The notes: generated by a model from the sequence alone, not told the origin. Positions 8,103 through 15,477 are shown, counted from the stretch's first letter. The stretch is 17,379 nt of DNA from an uncultured Bacteroidales bacterium (GCA_945912085.1 CAMEBJ010000007.1:1-17379); one strand, 5' to 3'. A program made the numbers and translations.

Positions 8103-10201
8103 TACTTCAGTCCTATTTTTACTGTCGTGCCCCTTTGGGCCTTGCTCCCTGCGGAAGGGGACTGGGATGCCACCTTCCCGGTTCCGCTGAAACTGCATTT
8201 ATATCCGGCATTCTCAATCGCGTAGATGGCGTCCGAGAGACTGTAGCCTGTGACTGACGGAACGACTCCCGCGTCCCTTTCAGCCTGGACGGTTATTTCC
8301 CGATTGTCCATTGCCGGAATCTTTCCGCTTTCCGGAATGCTTTCTCCCCATTCGCTGTCAAGAGAGTAAATTTCGTCAACAATGTTCTTGTAGGCAGGAA
8401 CGCTGAATGCACCGTAGAGGTTGTGCGGCCCTTTTGTGGAGTACATCACGAGAATGACCGTGTATTTCGGATTGTCGGCCGGGAAGAATCCGACAAAAGT
8501 TGCCTGATGCTGGCGGTTTTTGTCCTTGTCGATGTAAACGCTTTTGCCGTTTTCATTGAAAGGAATCCTGGCTGTGCCGGTCTTGCCTGCCACCTGACAT
8601 TTTGCATCTTTGAGACCCTTTCCGGTTCCTTCCAGAACAACGGCCCTCAGTGCCGTGACGAGAGTGTCTGCCGTTTTACTCTTGCAGATTGAACCGTTGA
8701 GGATTTCCGTCCCGAATTTCTTCACGGCCTTTCCGTCTTTCTCAAAAGCCTCGACAAGGTATGGCTTCACCATCACCCCTCTGTTCGCCACTGCATTGTA
8801 GAATGTCGCGGTGTGAAGCGGAGTTATGGTGTTGGTGTAACCTATGGCTATTGACGGTAGGGTTGTCCCGCTCCAACTATCTTGTCCGGGTTCAACGATT
8901 TCAGGCCTTGCCATTCCTGAGATGTCGAAATCAAAGGCTTCCGTAAGTTTGTACTCGTACAATTTGTCGGTGAATTCCCTCGGATTCTCTTCGTAATACT
9001 TGCAGGCAAGTTCCCTGAATGCGTTGTTTGAGGAAATCTTGAATGCATCTATTACTGAAATGGTGCTCGAAGGCCATTTCAAGAGATACTCGTCCTCGAA
9101 TTTCTTGCCTTTGTACTCCCATTTCCCCTTGTGAGTTTCGAGCATTGTCCTCAAGTTCACCTTTTTGTCTTCAAGGAGCGTCATCAGGGTGACAAGCTTG
9201 AACACCGAACCAGGGTCGCCCCTGCGTCCGATTGCATAGTTGTAGATTTCGGCTGGTTCCCCTTTCGAGTTTCTCTTCAGGTTCACCATTGCCCGGATTG
9301 CTCCGGTCTTCACTTCCATCACGATGGCACATCCTCCCTCGATGATGTCCCTCTCGAGAATCCTTGCCTTGAGTTCCCTCGTGACGGTCTCCTGAATGTC
9401 CACGTCAATGGTTGTACGGATGTCAAGCCCGTTGACCGGAGCCTTGTCATCCCTCGCGTGGTCCTTGACCTTTCCTCCCTTGTCGGCATTCCTGTGCCAT
9501 TCGAAGCCGTCCTCCCCATGGAGAAGGTAGTTGTACCTGCCCTCAATTCCGATGTTCGTGCGCTCGAGTTCGGAGTTGTTTCGCACATATCCGATTGTTC
9601 TGCGTGCAAGTTCTCCGTAAGGATACTGCCTCGTGTCAATCTTTGTTACGATGAGTCCGCCCTTGTAGGACGGTTCGTTGAACAGCGGGAGGGTCTTCAG
9701 TTCCTGAAGAGTCTGGAAACCGACAGGCTTGCCTATGCTCAGGTAGGGTTTGTCGCTTGCCCTTTTGCTCGCGATTGCCCTATAGTACTCGTCCGCAGTC
9801 TTGTCCTTGAAGATTCGGGCAAGTCCCACGGAGAGTTTCCTGGCCTTCTCAAGCCATTCTGCCTCAAGTTTCTTCGCATTTTTCTGCCCCCGGAACCAGT
9901 CTCTGCGGACTGCACAGTCCATTGCAATCTGGTAGTTCGGGACAGAGACCGCAAGCAATCTCCCGTCGTGTGCCAGGATGGAACCTCGCTCAGGTTCAAG
10001 GACTTCTTTCTTCGGTTTCCGGATGACATTGTTCCGTATTTCGGGTGTCGGCTCGAAGCAAAAATGGATTCTGACCAGCCAGATGAGTATCATAGCGGCC
10101 AGGACAAGAAACAGAATATGTGTGAGCATCAGAATGATGCCCACCCTGTCCTCTTTGAGGGATTTGTTTTCGGTCTGTATTCCTGTCTTCTTCTCTTCCA
10201 T
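8102..10201 (-). CDS. ftsI: Septal transpeptidase FtsI (PBP3) with C-terminal PASTA domain
   Basis: Class B penicillin-binding protein that cross-links septal peptidoglycan. The 699-residue protein has a short cytoplasmic N terminus and one membrane anchor (about 21-44). The pedestal domain opens with EPERGSILAHDGRLLA (69-84). The transpeptidase domain carries SVFK with catalytic Ser332, SSN at 390-392 and KTGTAR starting at Lys540. A single PASTA-like domain covers about 640-699 and includes VPSVTGYSLSDAIYAIENAGY. Length and architecture fit Bacteroidota FtsI, and such C-terminal PASTA repeats are common there. Its stop overlaps the murE start by one base, and its ATG lies three bases after ftsL, so the three genes are probably translationally coupled. 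Confidence 0.96.
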   Translation of the reverse strand: MEEKKTGIQTENKSLKEDRVGIILMLTHILFLVLAAMILIWLVRIHFCFEPTPEIRNNVIRKPKKEVLEPERGSILAHDGRLLAVSVPNYQIAMDCAVRRDWFRGQKNAKKLEAEWLEKARKLSVGLARIFKDKTADEYYRAIASKRASDKPYLSIGKPVGFQTLQELKTLPLFNEPSYKGGLIVTKIDTRQYPYGELARRTIGYVRNNSELERTNIGIEGRYNYLLHGEDGFEWHRNADKGGKVKDHARDDKAPVNGLDIRTTIDVDIQETVTRELKARILERDIIEGGCAIVMEVKTGAIRAMVNLKRNSKGEPAEIYNYAIGRRGDPGSVFKLVTLMTLLEDKKVNLRTMLETHKGKWEYKGKKFEDEYLLKWPSSTISVIDAFKISSNNAFRELACKYYEENPREFTDKLYEYKLTEAFDFDISGMARPEIVEPGQDSWSGTTLPSIAIGYTNTITPLHTATFYNAVANRGVMVKPYLVEAFEKDGKAVKKFGTEILNGSICKSKTADTLVTALRAVVLEGTGKGLKDAKCQVAGKTGTARIPFNENGKSVYIDKDKNRQHQATFVGFFPADNPKYTVILVMYSTKGPHNLYGAFSVPAYKNIVDEIYSLDSEWGESIPESGKIPAMDNREITVQAERDAGVVPSVTGYSLSDAIYAIENAGYKCSFSGTGKVASQSPSAGSKAQRGTTVKIGLK

Positions 10202-10204
10202 TTC

Positions 10205-10537
10205 CTATTTCTTCCTTATGACCGCAGCAGGTTCTGTCGGAAGCGTCACATCAGATCCCATCTCCTTAAGCATATCGTGAACCTTGCCGATTCTGTCGAA
10301 TGCGGCGAGTTCGCAACTTTTCTGCGCGTAGTAAATCCTGAGGGTCTCGATTTCCTTCCTGTTCTTCTCCACCTTGAGCATCGTCTGCTCGATCTTCAGG
10401 TTCACAAACAAGGTAGTCCAAACGATGAAAAGAAGATAGACAATGTGCAGGAACACCTTGTCCACCTTCAGCCTGAGCAGCAGCTCCCCACGGAGAACCG
10501 CCACCAGAATGTTTCGTATGGATTTCAATACTTTCAT
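10205..10537 (-). CDS. ftsL: FtsL-like divisome protein
   Basis: Small bitopic membrane protein of 110 residues in the usual ftsL position between rsmH and ftsI. It has a basic cytoplasmic N terminus (1-26), one hydrophobic helix at about 27-45 (FLHIVYLLFIVWTTLFV), and a periplasmic stretch (about 47-80) with heptad-like spacing of Leu, Ile and Met among charged residues, consistent with a coiled coil. FtsL proteins pair with DivIC/FtsB and help activate FtsW-FtsI. Sequence conservation in this family is low, so the assignment rests on topology, size and gene order. The ATG at 10537 overlaps the rsmH stop as ATGA, and the stop is three bases before ftsI. Confidence 0.82.
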   Translation of the reverse strand: MKVLKSIRNILVAVLRGELLLRLKVDKVFLHIVYLLFIVWTTLFVNLKIEQTMLKVEKNRKEIETLRIYYAQKSCELAAFDRIGKVHDMLKEMGSDVTLPTEPAAVIRKK

Positions 10538-11478
10538 ATCTTTTCCGCCACCCTCATTTTTGCGCTCCTTGCCCTTGTGTTTTCTGCAATCTCCTCCTCT
10601 CCGGGTGCTATTATCTTTTTGTTGACGGCTTTCAGGGTGTTGCCCGTATTTCCGTAAATGTCCCTCTGCTGCTTTCCTTCCACGTTCCCAGTCTTGATGA
10701 AGTTCTTCACCATCCTGTCCTCAAGGGAATGGTAGGTGATGACCACCAGCTTTCCTCCTGTCTTGAGCGAACGGGCCGCGCCTTCGAGAAACTTCTCCAG
10801 CGAGCGCATTTCCTGGTTCACCTCGATTCTCAGGGCCTGGTAGATTCTTGCCAATGCCTTGTGTGAGGCTGCAGCAGGAATTGCCGGCTCGATTGCCCTG
10901 CAAAGTTCTCCGGTAGTGCCAATTGGAGATGCCTGCCTGCTTTTGCAGATGAGCGAGGCAATCTTCCGGCTCTTCTCCACCTCTCCCCACATAAAGAGAA
11001 TCCTCGCGAGATCCTCTTCCGTGTAACTGTTGACTATGTCAGCCGCAGTCATTTTGGCCTCCCTGTTCATCCTCATATCCAGAGGAGCGTCGTACCTGAA
11101 CGAAAAACCGCGTTCCGGAGTGTCGAACTGGTGTGAGGAAACCCCCAGGTCCGCGATGATTCCGTCGAAAATCATTCCGTCATTCCCTTCCGGGTCATCT
11201 TCCGTCTGCGAAAGGTACTGCTCCAGGATGGCGTAATTGTGGATGAAGCGGAAGTTGTTGTGGATGACCTTCAGCCTCCTGTCTTCAATTGTCATATTCC
11301 TGATTGCATCCTCATCCCTGTCGAAAGCAATCAGCCTGCCTTTTTCGGAGAGCCTTGAAAGAATCTCCGAGGAATGTCCTCCGCCTCCGAAAGTGGCATC
11401 CGCGTAGATGCCGTCGACATTGCCGACCAATGCCGAAACGCTTTCTTTGAGCAATACCGGGATATGATATTCAGACAT
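10534..11478 (-). CDS. rsmH: 16S rRNA (cytosine-1402-N4)-methyltransferase RsmH
   Basis: SAM-dependent methyltransferase (formerly MraW) that makes the N4 methylation of C1402 in the decoding centre of 16S rRNA. The 314-residue protein has the characteristic start YHIPVLLKESV (4-14), the SAM-binding motif ATFGGGGHSSEIL (28-40), the DLGVSSHQFD motif, PERGFSFRYDAPLDMRM, and a C-terminal VITYHSLEDRMVKNF block. Length is typical. It follows mraZ by 16 bases and overlaps ftsL by four bases (ATGA), which suggests coupled translation. It is almost always the second gene of dcw operons. Confidence 0.97.
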   Translation of the reverse strand: MSEYHIPVLLKESVSALVGNVDGIYADATFGGGGHSSEILSRLSEKGRLIAFDRDEDAIRNMTIEDRRLKVIHNNFRFIHNYAILEQYLSQTEDDPEGNDGMIFDGIIADLGVSSHQFDTPERGFSFRYDAPLDMRMNREAKMTAADIVNSYTEEDLARILFMWGEVEKSRKIASLICKSRQASPIGTTGELCRAIEPAIPAAASHKALARIYQALRIEVNQEMRSLEKFLEGAARSLKTGGKLVVITYHSLEDRMVKNFIKTGNVEGKQQRDIYGNTGNTLKAVNKKIIAPGEEEIAENTRARSAKMRVAEKI

Positions 11479-11494
11479 TTCGGGACCCTCCTTC

Positions 11495-11971
11495 TTAATC
11501 GGACAGCATCCCGGCCAGATTTACGAACTCCTCATCCGACAAACCACCGTTCTCAAACCTGTCTTTGGCCCAGATCTCGATTTTGTGGTCATTGCCGGCA
11601 AACACAACCTCTTTCCCCGCTCCGATTGCATCAAGCAGTTTCTTCGGGATGGAAATCCTGCCCAGCTTGCCGTCCGGCTCAACCAGGGCACGGTCACGCA
11701 TATATGCTCTCCAGAAAAGGTCGTGCTCCTTCTTGAGAAAATTCAGACGTGATTTCAACTCCTCCGACTCCCTTGCCCACTCATCGTAGGTGTACATCTC
11801 AAGGCAGTCCGCATAGATGTCCTTCTTGACTACAAGTCTCATATCAGGTTCCCCGTTCTCAAGGCGCGCCCCGTCCGAGGCTATCAGAGCCTTGAACGCG
11901 GAGGGCAGCACGAGGCGTCCCTTGTCGTCAACCTTTGCGGTATATTCACCTATGAATTTTACTTTCGTCAT
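11495..11971 (-). CDS. mraZ: Transcriptional regulator MraZ
   Basis: First gene of the dcw operon, encoding a DNA-binding protein of the SpoVT/AbrB-like fold that forms rings and controls its own operon. I chose the ATG at 11971 (158 residues, MTKVKFIGEY). An in-frame upstream GTG-type extension (to 11998) would reach the predicted transcription start and lacks family similarity. The two tandem AbrB-like repeats are visible: KVDDKGRLVLPSAF (13-26), and DGKLGRISIPKKLL (100-113) in the second half. Upstream, at 12021-12060, lie 10-base repeats resembling the MraZ boxes known from Mollicutes, so autoregulation is likely. The C-terminal tail is acidic. Confidence 0.95.
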   Translation of the reverse strand: MTKVKFIGEYTAKVDDKGRLVLPSAFKALIASDGARLENGEPDMRLVVKKDIYADCLEMYTYDEWARESEELKSRLNFLKKEHDLFWRAYMRDRALVEPDGKLGRISIPKKLLDAIGAGKEVVFAGNDHKIEIWAKDRFENGGLSDEEFVNLAGMLSD

Positions 11972-12003
11972 TTCAGATCTTTGGGTAAAAATCACCAATG
12001 CCG

Positions 12004-12011
12004 CAAAAGTA
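12004..12011 (-). promoter_or_regulatory. Predicted mraZ/dcw promoter -7 element
   Basis: On the minus strand the sequence TACTTTTG matches the Bacteroidota -7 consensus TAnnTTTG and is followed by CGGC, as is common at such promoters. Transcription would start near 11998, giving a leader of about 27 bases before the mraZ ATG. No TTTG-like -33 element is present at the expected distance. That position is instead filled by the 10-base repeats at 12021-12060. Confidence 0.7.
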
Positions 12012-12020
12012 AGAATAATT

Positions 12021-12060
12021 TTCCACTTTCTTCCACTTTTTTACTATTTTTTCCACAGAA
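12021..12060 (-). promoter_or_regulatory. Probable MraZ operator: four in-phase decamers
   Basis: Read on the plus strand, the four consecutive decamers are TTCCACTTTC, TTCCACTTTT, TTACTATTTT and TTCCACAGAA. On the minus strand three contain GTGGAA, and the two nearest mraZ read AAAGTG-N4-AAAGTG. MraZ of Mollicutes binds AAAGTG(T/G) repeats spaced by four bases, and E. coli MraZ binds TGGGN repeats with a similar period of about ten bases. The array lies immediately upstream of the dcw -7 element and reaches into the -33 region of the divergent glpK promoter. Binding by MraZ is inferred. Confidence 0.7.
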
Positions 12061-12074
12061 TTATAAACAATCCT

Positions 12075-12082
12075 TATATTTG
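12075..12082 (+). promoter_or_regulatory. Predicted glpK promoter -7 element
   Basis: TATATTTG matches TAnnTTTG. Transcription would start near 12088 and leave a leader of about 63 bases before the glpK ATG. No clear TTTG -33 element is seen about 20 bases upstream, where the distal MraZ-type decamer sits. The assignment rests on the -7 match and position only. Confidence 0.5.
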
Positions 12083-12087
12083 AGGTC

Positions 12088-12114
12088 GGAATATATCGAA
12101 ACGGGCGATATTCC
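12088..12114 (+). other. Stem-loop at the predicted 5' end of the glpK leader
   Basis: GGAATAT at 12088-12094 pairs with ATATTCC at 12108-12114. CG at 12097-12098 pairs with CG at 12106-12107, leaving a two-base AT bulge and a seven-base loop. The hairpin would begin at or next to the predicted transcription start. It could stabilise the mRNA or act as a protein-binding dyad in the DNA. Neither role can be decided from the sequence. Confidence 0.45.
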
Positions 12115-12151
12115 ATATATGATATAAGGTATATTAAATATTTGTAAATAT

Positions 12152-13636
12152 ATGAAAGACAGGTATATACTGGCCCTTGACCAGGGTACGAGCTCTTCTA
12201 GGGCAATCGTTTTCAATGCTTCGGGGGATATGGTTTCCCTCGCACAGAAGGAGTTTACTCAATATTTCCCCGGCCAGGGACTTGTGGAGCACGACCCCGA
12301 GGAAATCTGGTCTTCGCAATGCGCCGTGATGGAGGAGGCAGTGCTGAAGGCGTCTTTGAGCGGGGAGGACATCGCTGCAATCGGAATCACCAACCAGAGG
12401 GAGACCTGCATCGTCTGGGATGCCACCGACGGGAAGCCGGTCTGCAACGCGATTGTCTGGCAGGACCGCCGGACGGCTGATTTCTGCGAGGGACTGAAGG
12501 CTTCAGGGATGACTGAAATGATAAGGGAGAAAACAGGGCTTGTGCCGGATGCCTATTTCAGCGCGACTAAAATCAGATGGATTCTTCAGAATGTGCCCGG
12601 GGCTGCGGACAGGGCTGCCAGAGGTGATTTGAGGTTCGGGACCGTGGACAGCTGGCTGGTGTGGAAACTCACTGGAGGGAAGGTTCATGTGACGGATGTC
12701 AGCAATGCCTCGCGGACTATGCTGTTCAACATCAGGGAGATGAAGTGGGATGAGGACCTGCTGGAGATTTTCGGGATTCCTTTCTCAATGCTGCCCCAGG
12801 TCAGGTCTTCGAGCGAGGTTTACGGACACGCCGCCTGTGGGAGCATCCTTGACGGTGTCCCTGTGGCTGGAATTGCCGGGGACCAGCAGGCAGCCCTTCT
12901 GGGGCAGATGTGCACGGAGCCGGGCTCGATGAAATGTACTTACGGGACAGGATGCTTCCTGCTGATGAACTGTGGAACATCTCCGGTGATGTCTTCCTCA
13001 AACCTTCTGACCACGGTCGCCTGGAAGATTGGAAAGGAGGTCAACTATGCTGTGGAGGGGAGTGTCTTTGTGGCCGGTTCCCTTGTGCAGTGGCTCAGGG
13101 ACGGCCTCGGAATAATCCGCTCCTCATCCGAGATAGAGGCCCTTGCACGCACTGTTCCTGACAACGGGGGTGTTTACTTCGTTCCTGCCCTGACGGGCCT
13201 TGGGGCACCGCACTGGGATTCTTTCGCCAGGGGTGCCATTTACGGAATAGGCAGGGGCACGACCGCCGCGCACATCGCCCGTGCAGCCCTTGAGGGAATT
13301 GCCTGCCAGACAATGGAGATAGTGGATGCAATGCGCAGGGATGTCTCTGTGGACATCAGACAACTGAAGGTCGATGGGGGAGCCTCCCGGAATGACCTGC
13401 TGATGCAGATTCAGGCTGACCTCACCGGAGTTGAGGTGGTGCGGCCCGTTGTTACGGAGACCACGGCATTTGGAGCAGCCTGCCTTGCCGCCCTCGCAGT
13501 GGGATTCTGGGACAGCCTTGACAGCATCCGTTCCCTCTGGAAATCCGGCAGGACATTCTCTCCTCAGGCCACTCCTGAGTCTGTCCGTCACGCCCGGGCC
13601 GCGTGGGCCGATGTCGTCAGAAGAACAATGCGGTAA
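12152..13636 (+). CDS. glpK: Glycerol kinase GlpK
   Basis: Cytoplasmic FGGY-family kinase that phosphorylates glycerol with ATP to sn-glycerol 3-phosphate, feeding phospholipid synthesis or glycolysis. The 494-residue protein has nearly the same length and numbering as E. coli GlpK. It has DQGTSSSRA (10-18) for phosphate binding and NQRET (81-85), whose Arg and Glu bind glycerol. Tyr135 lies in AYFSATK, Asp244 in [10 protein letters not shown] is the catalytic base position, [11 protein letters not shown] is at 266-276, and the C-terminal [12 protein letters not shown] is the adenosine-site signature. The start follows an AT-rich leader. No glycerol facilitator or glycerol-3-phosphate dehydrogenase gene is adjacent. 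The gene is divergent from the dcw operon and convergent with the symporter gene. Confidence 0.96.
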   Translation: MKDRYILALDQGTSSSRAIVFNASGDMVSLAQKEFTQYFPGQGLVEHDPEEIWSSQCAVMEEAVLKASLSGEDIAAIGITNQRETCIVWDATDGKPVCNAIVWQDRRTADFCEGLKASGMTEMIREKTGLVPDAYFSATKIRWILQNVPGAADRAARGDLRFGTVDSWLVWKLTGGKVHVTDVSNASRTMLFNIREMKWDEDLLEIFGIPFSMLPQVRSSSEVYGHAACGSILDGVPVAGIAGDQQAALLGQMCTEPGSMKCTYGTGCFLLMNCGTSPVMSSSNLLTTVAWKIGKEVNYAVEGSVFVAGSLVQWLRDGLGIIRSSSEIEALARTVPDNGGVYFVPALTGLGAPHWDSFARGAIYGIGRGTTAAHIARAALEGIACQTMEIVDAMRRDVSVDIRQLKVDGGASRNDLLMQIQADLTGVEVVRPVVTETTAFGAACLAALAVGFWDSLDSIRSLWKSGRTFSPQATPESVRHARAAWADVVRRTMR

Positions 13637-13664
13637 GCTTTAGGGATTTTTTCAGGAGATTTGA

Positions 13665-13690
13665 CTTAAGTTTCGCATGCGAAACTTGAG
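13665..13690 (+). repeat. Perfect 20-base palindrome downstream of glpK
   Basis: Positions 13668-13687 read AAGTTTCGCATGCGAAACTT, identical on both strands. Allowing one G-T pair extends the dyad to 13665-13690. As RNA it would form an 11-base-pair stem with a CAUG loop, 28 bases after the glpK stop. It is followed after about ten bases by a run of five T, so it could help terminate glpK transcripts. As DNA it resembles a dimeric-regulator operator. Confidence 0.6.
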
Positions 13691-13729
13691 GATTTGATAT
13701 TTTTGCAAAACTTGCGATATGATAGAATT

Positions 13730-13768
13730 AGTAATAAAAGGACGGCAGGATGCCGTCCTTTTATTACT
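13730..13768. terminator. Bidirectional intrinsic terminator between glpK and the symporter gene
   Basis: An 18-base-pair perfect stem (13730-13747 with 13751-13768) encloses a three-base loop GGA. A GC-rich core, GGACGGCA/TGCCGTCC, is flanked by A-rich and T-rich arms, giving CCTTTTATTA on both strands after the core. This is the layout of a terminator that works in both directions between convergent genes. Its right arm reaches the first base of the symporter stop codon at 13768-13770. Confidence 0.9.
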
Positions 13769-15285
13769 TAAAGCAGGCCGTTGGAGCCGAGGACAATAAG
13801 CAATGCATATCCCAGAGCCAGACCGACGACACCCATAATGATGCCGACCTTCTCCATATCCGTCTGCTTGATCAGGCCGGTGGCGTGAGCAAGGGCATTT
13901 GGAGGGGTTGAGATCGGGAGAATCATTGCGAGTGATGAGCCGAAGGCAACGCCGATGAGGAGTGTTCCGACACCTCCCACAGGGTCAAGCGCAGCACCCA
14001 TACTGCTTCCTGCAAGCGCAAGAATCGGCACGAGGAGGGCGGCAGTGGCGGTATGTGAGATGAAGTTTGCCATCAGATAGCAGAGCAGGCCGGAACCGAT
14101 GACAACCATCGCCGGAGACCAGGATGCAAACGGAATTGCGCTGACCACAGCCTTTCCGAGGCCGGACTCCTGAAGGGCAACTCCGAGGGCGAAACCGCCG
14201 GCAACCATCCAAAGCACGCTCCAGTTGATTTCCTCAAGGTCTCTCTTGCTGATGATTCCGCAGATGCTGAATATTCCGACAGGAATCATAGCGACTGCAT
14301 TCGCGTTCATCATCGTGTACTTGTCGGTCATCCATAGAAGGACGGTTACGGCAAAAGTCGCATACACCACAATCGACCTCCAGTCTTTCTTAGCCTCTCC
14401 CTCGATTGCAAGCACGATGGTTTTCTGCTTGAAAGGGAAGAGCCAGAGCAGAAGCACCCATGCAAAAAGCAGCAGGACGATGGCCAGAGGGAGCATAAAG
14501 CTGACCCACTCTCCGAATCCGATGTTGAGGTTCATTCCGGCAGGGTCGTTGAGGTATTTCAGAGCGATTGCGTTAGGAGGCGTTCCAATCGGGGTTGCAA
14601 TACCACCGATGTTCGCTGCAATCGGAATTGAAAGTGCCAGGCCGATTTTGCCTTTTCCGTCGGCAGGGAGCGATCGGAGCACAGGGGCAAGGAAGGTGAG
14701 CATCATTGCAGCCGTTGCGGTGTTGCTCAGGAACATCGAGAACACGCCTGTCACCAGGATGAAGCCCAGAAGGACGAAGCGTGACTGGGTCCCGAAAGGC
14801 TTCAGGAGAACTTTCGCAAGGAAGGCATCAAGGCCTGTCTTTGTCGCTGCAATAGCGAGGATGAAACCTCCGATGAAAAGCATAATCGTAGGGTCGGCGA
14901 AACAGTGTAGGATGCTCTTGTATTTGACCATCTCCCCGAGGGTGTTACCCTCGCTGACATTCCTCATAAACCAGATGCTGCTGTCCGATGTCGATGCGAG
15001 CAGCAGTACCACGGCAAATACGGATGTGGTCCAGGAAGGCACCGCCTCAAGCACCCACATCAGGGTCGCGAAGGCGAAGATTGCCATAACCCTCTGCTGG
15101 ATGACGGTCAGTCCCTCAATTCCGAAAGCGGATGTCGGCAGGAACCATAGGATGCAGAAAACAACTGCTACGACTGCCAGTTTGATTACTCTAGAGAAAT
15201 GGATGTCCTTTCCCTTTCTCCTTTGCTCTTTTTTCCATTTGTGGTAGTCTTCCACAAGTTGGTAACCGATGAAATTGGTAAACAT
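13768..15285 (-). CDS. DASS/SLC13-family anion (dicarboxylate or sulfate-type) symporter
   Basis: Inner-membrane secondary transporter of the divalent anion:sodium symporter family, which includes VcINDY, SdcS, CitT and the human SLC13 proteins. The 505-residue protein has a basic cytoplasmic N terminus (1-32) and about eleven hydrophobic segments. The two-fold family repeat is visible. The first half has SNTATAAM (187-194) and GTPPN (234-238). The second has SHTATAAL (410-417) and STPPN (459-463). The second motif, normally SNT, has His411 in place of Asn, at a position near the second cation site in VcINDY. Substrate cannot be assigned; dicarboxylates, citrate or sulfate are all possible, and Na+ coupling is assumed. 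It is a single gene with its own promoter and a strong terminator. Confidence 0.9.
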   Translation of the reverse strand: MFTNFIGYQLVEDYHKWKKEQRRKGKDIHFSRVIKLAVVAVVFCILWFLPTSAFGIEGLTVIQQRVMAIFAFATLMWVLEAVPSWTTSVFAVVLLLASTSDSSIWFMRNVSEGNTLGEMVKYKSILHCFADPTIMLFIGGFILAIAATKTGLDAFLAKVLLKPFGTQSRFVLLGFILVTGVFSMFLSNTATAAMMLTFLAPVLRSLPADGKGKIGLALSIPIAANIGGIATPIGTPPNAIALKYLNDPAGMNLNIGFGEWVSFMLPLAIVLLLFAWVLLLWLFPFKQKTIVLAIEGEAKKDWRSIVVYATFAVTVLLWMTDKYTMMNANAVAMIPVGIFSICGIISKRDLEEINWSVLWMVAGGFALGVALQESGLGKAVVSAIPFASWSPAMVVIGSGLLCYLMANFISHTATAALLVPILALAGSSMGAALDPVGGVGTLLIGVAFGSSLAMILPISTPPNALAHATGLIKQTDMEKVGIIMGVVGLALGYALLIVLGSNGLL

Positions 15286-15343
15286 TTGATTATATTTTAA
15301 TTGATATTTGCAAAAAAGGCCCGTTTCTTTTCAAAACAAGGCG

Positions 15344-15351
15344 CAAAGGTA
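15344..15351 (-). promoter_or_regulatory. Predicted promoter -7 element of the symporter gene
   Basis: On the minus strand TACCTTTG matches TAnnTTTG and is followed by CGCC. Transcription would begin near 15338, giving a leader of about 52 bases. A clear -33 TTTG is lacking on this strand. No structured leader or riboswitch is evident. Confidence 0.65.
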
Positions 15352-15368
15352 ATAAAAAATACTTATAA

Positions 15369-15400
15369 TTTGCTTTATCTGGAAAAGGGGCCTAAATTTG
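15369..15400 (+). promoter_or_regulatory. Predicted promoter of the nuclease lipoprotein gene
   Basis: A -33 element TTTG at 15369-15372 and a -7 element TAAATTTG at 15393-15400 are separated by 20 bases, the spacing typical of the Bacteroidota primary sigma factor. This is the most complete promoter in the window. Transcription would begin near 15406. The leader of about 72 bases (to 15477) is very AT-rich, with several AATATT repeats. It partly overlaps the upstream region of the divergent symporter promoter. Confidence 0.7.
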
Positions 15401-15477
15401 CCGTCCCGATTTCGGAATATTAAATATTTCGAGATATTGAATATTTTGCAAAACTACAGAACCAACGGTCTGACATT

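Noticed and set aside
8103..8198. N-terminal extension of murE by 32 residues
   Set aside because: The extension is inside ftsI coding sequence, has no MurE similarity, and the TAATG junction at 8102 gives a normal start.
9131..10657. Open frame of 508 codons on the plus strand, antisense to ftsI, ftsL and rsmH
   Set aside because: It lies wholly opposite well-supported genes, and its translation is rich in Cys, His, Phe and Arg with no recognisable motif. Its openness follows from codon bias of the opposite strand.
11972..11998. N-terminal extension of MraZ by nine residues
   Set aside because: It would begin at about the predicted transcription start and precedes the conserved MTKVKFIGEY start.
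14225..15247. Open frame of 340 codons on the plus strand, antisense to the symporter gene
   Set aside because: The opposite strand encodes clear DASS motifs; the antisense product shows no domain pattern and no promoter precedes it.
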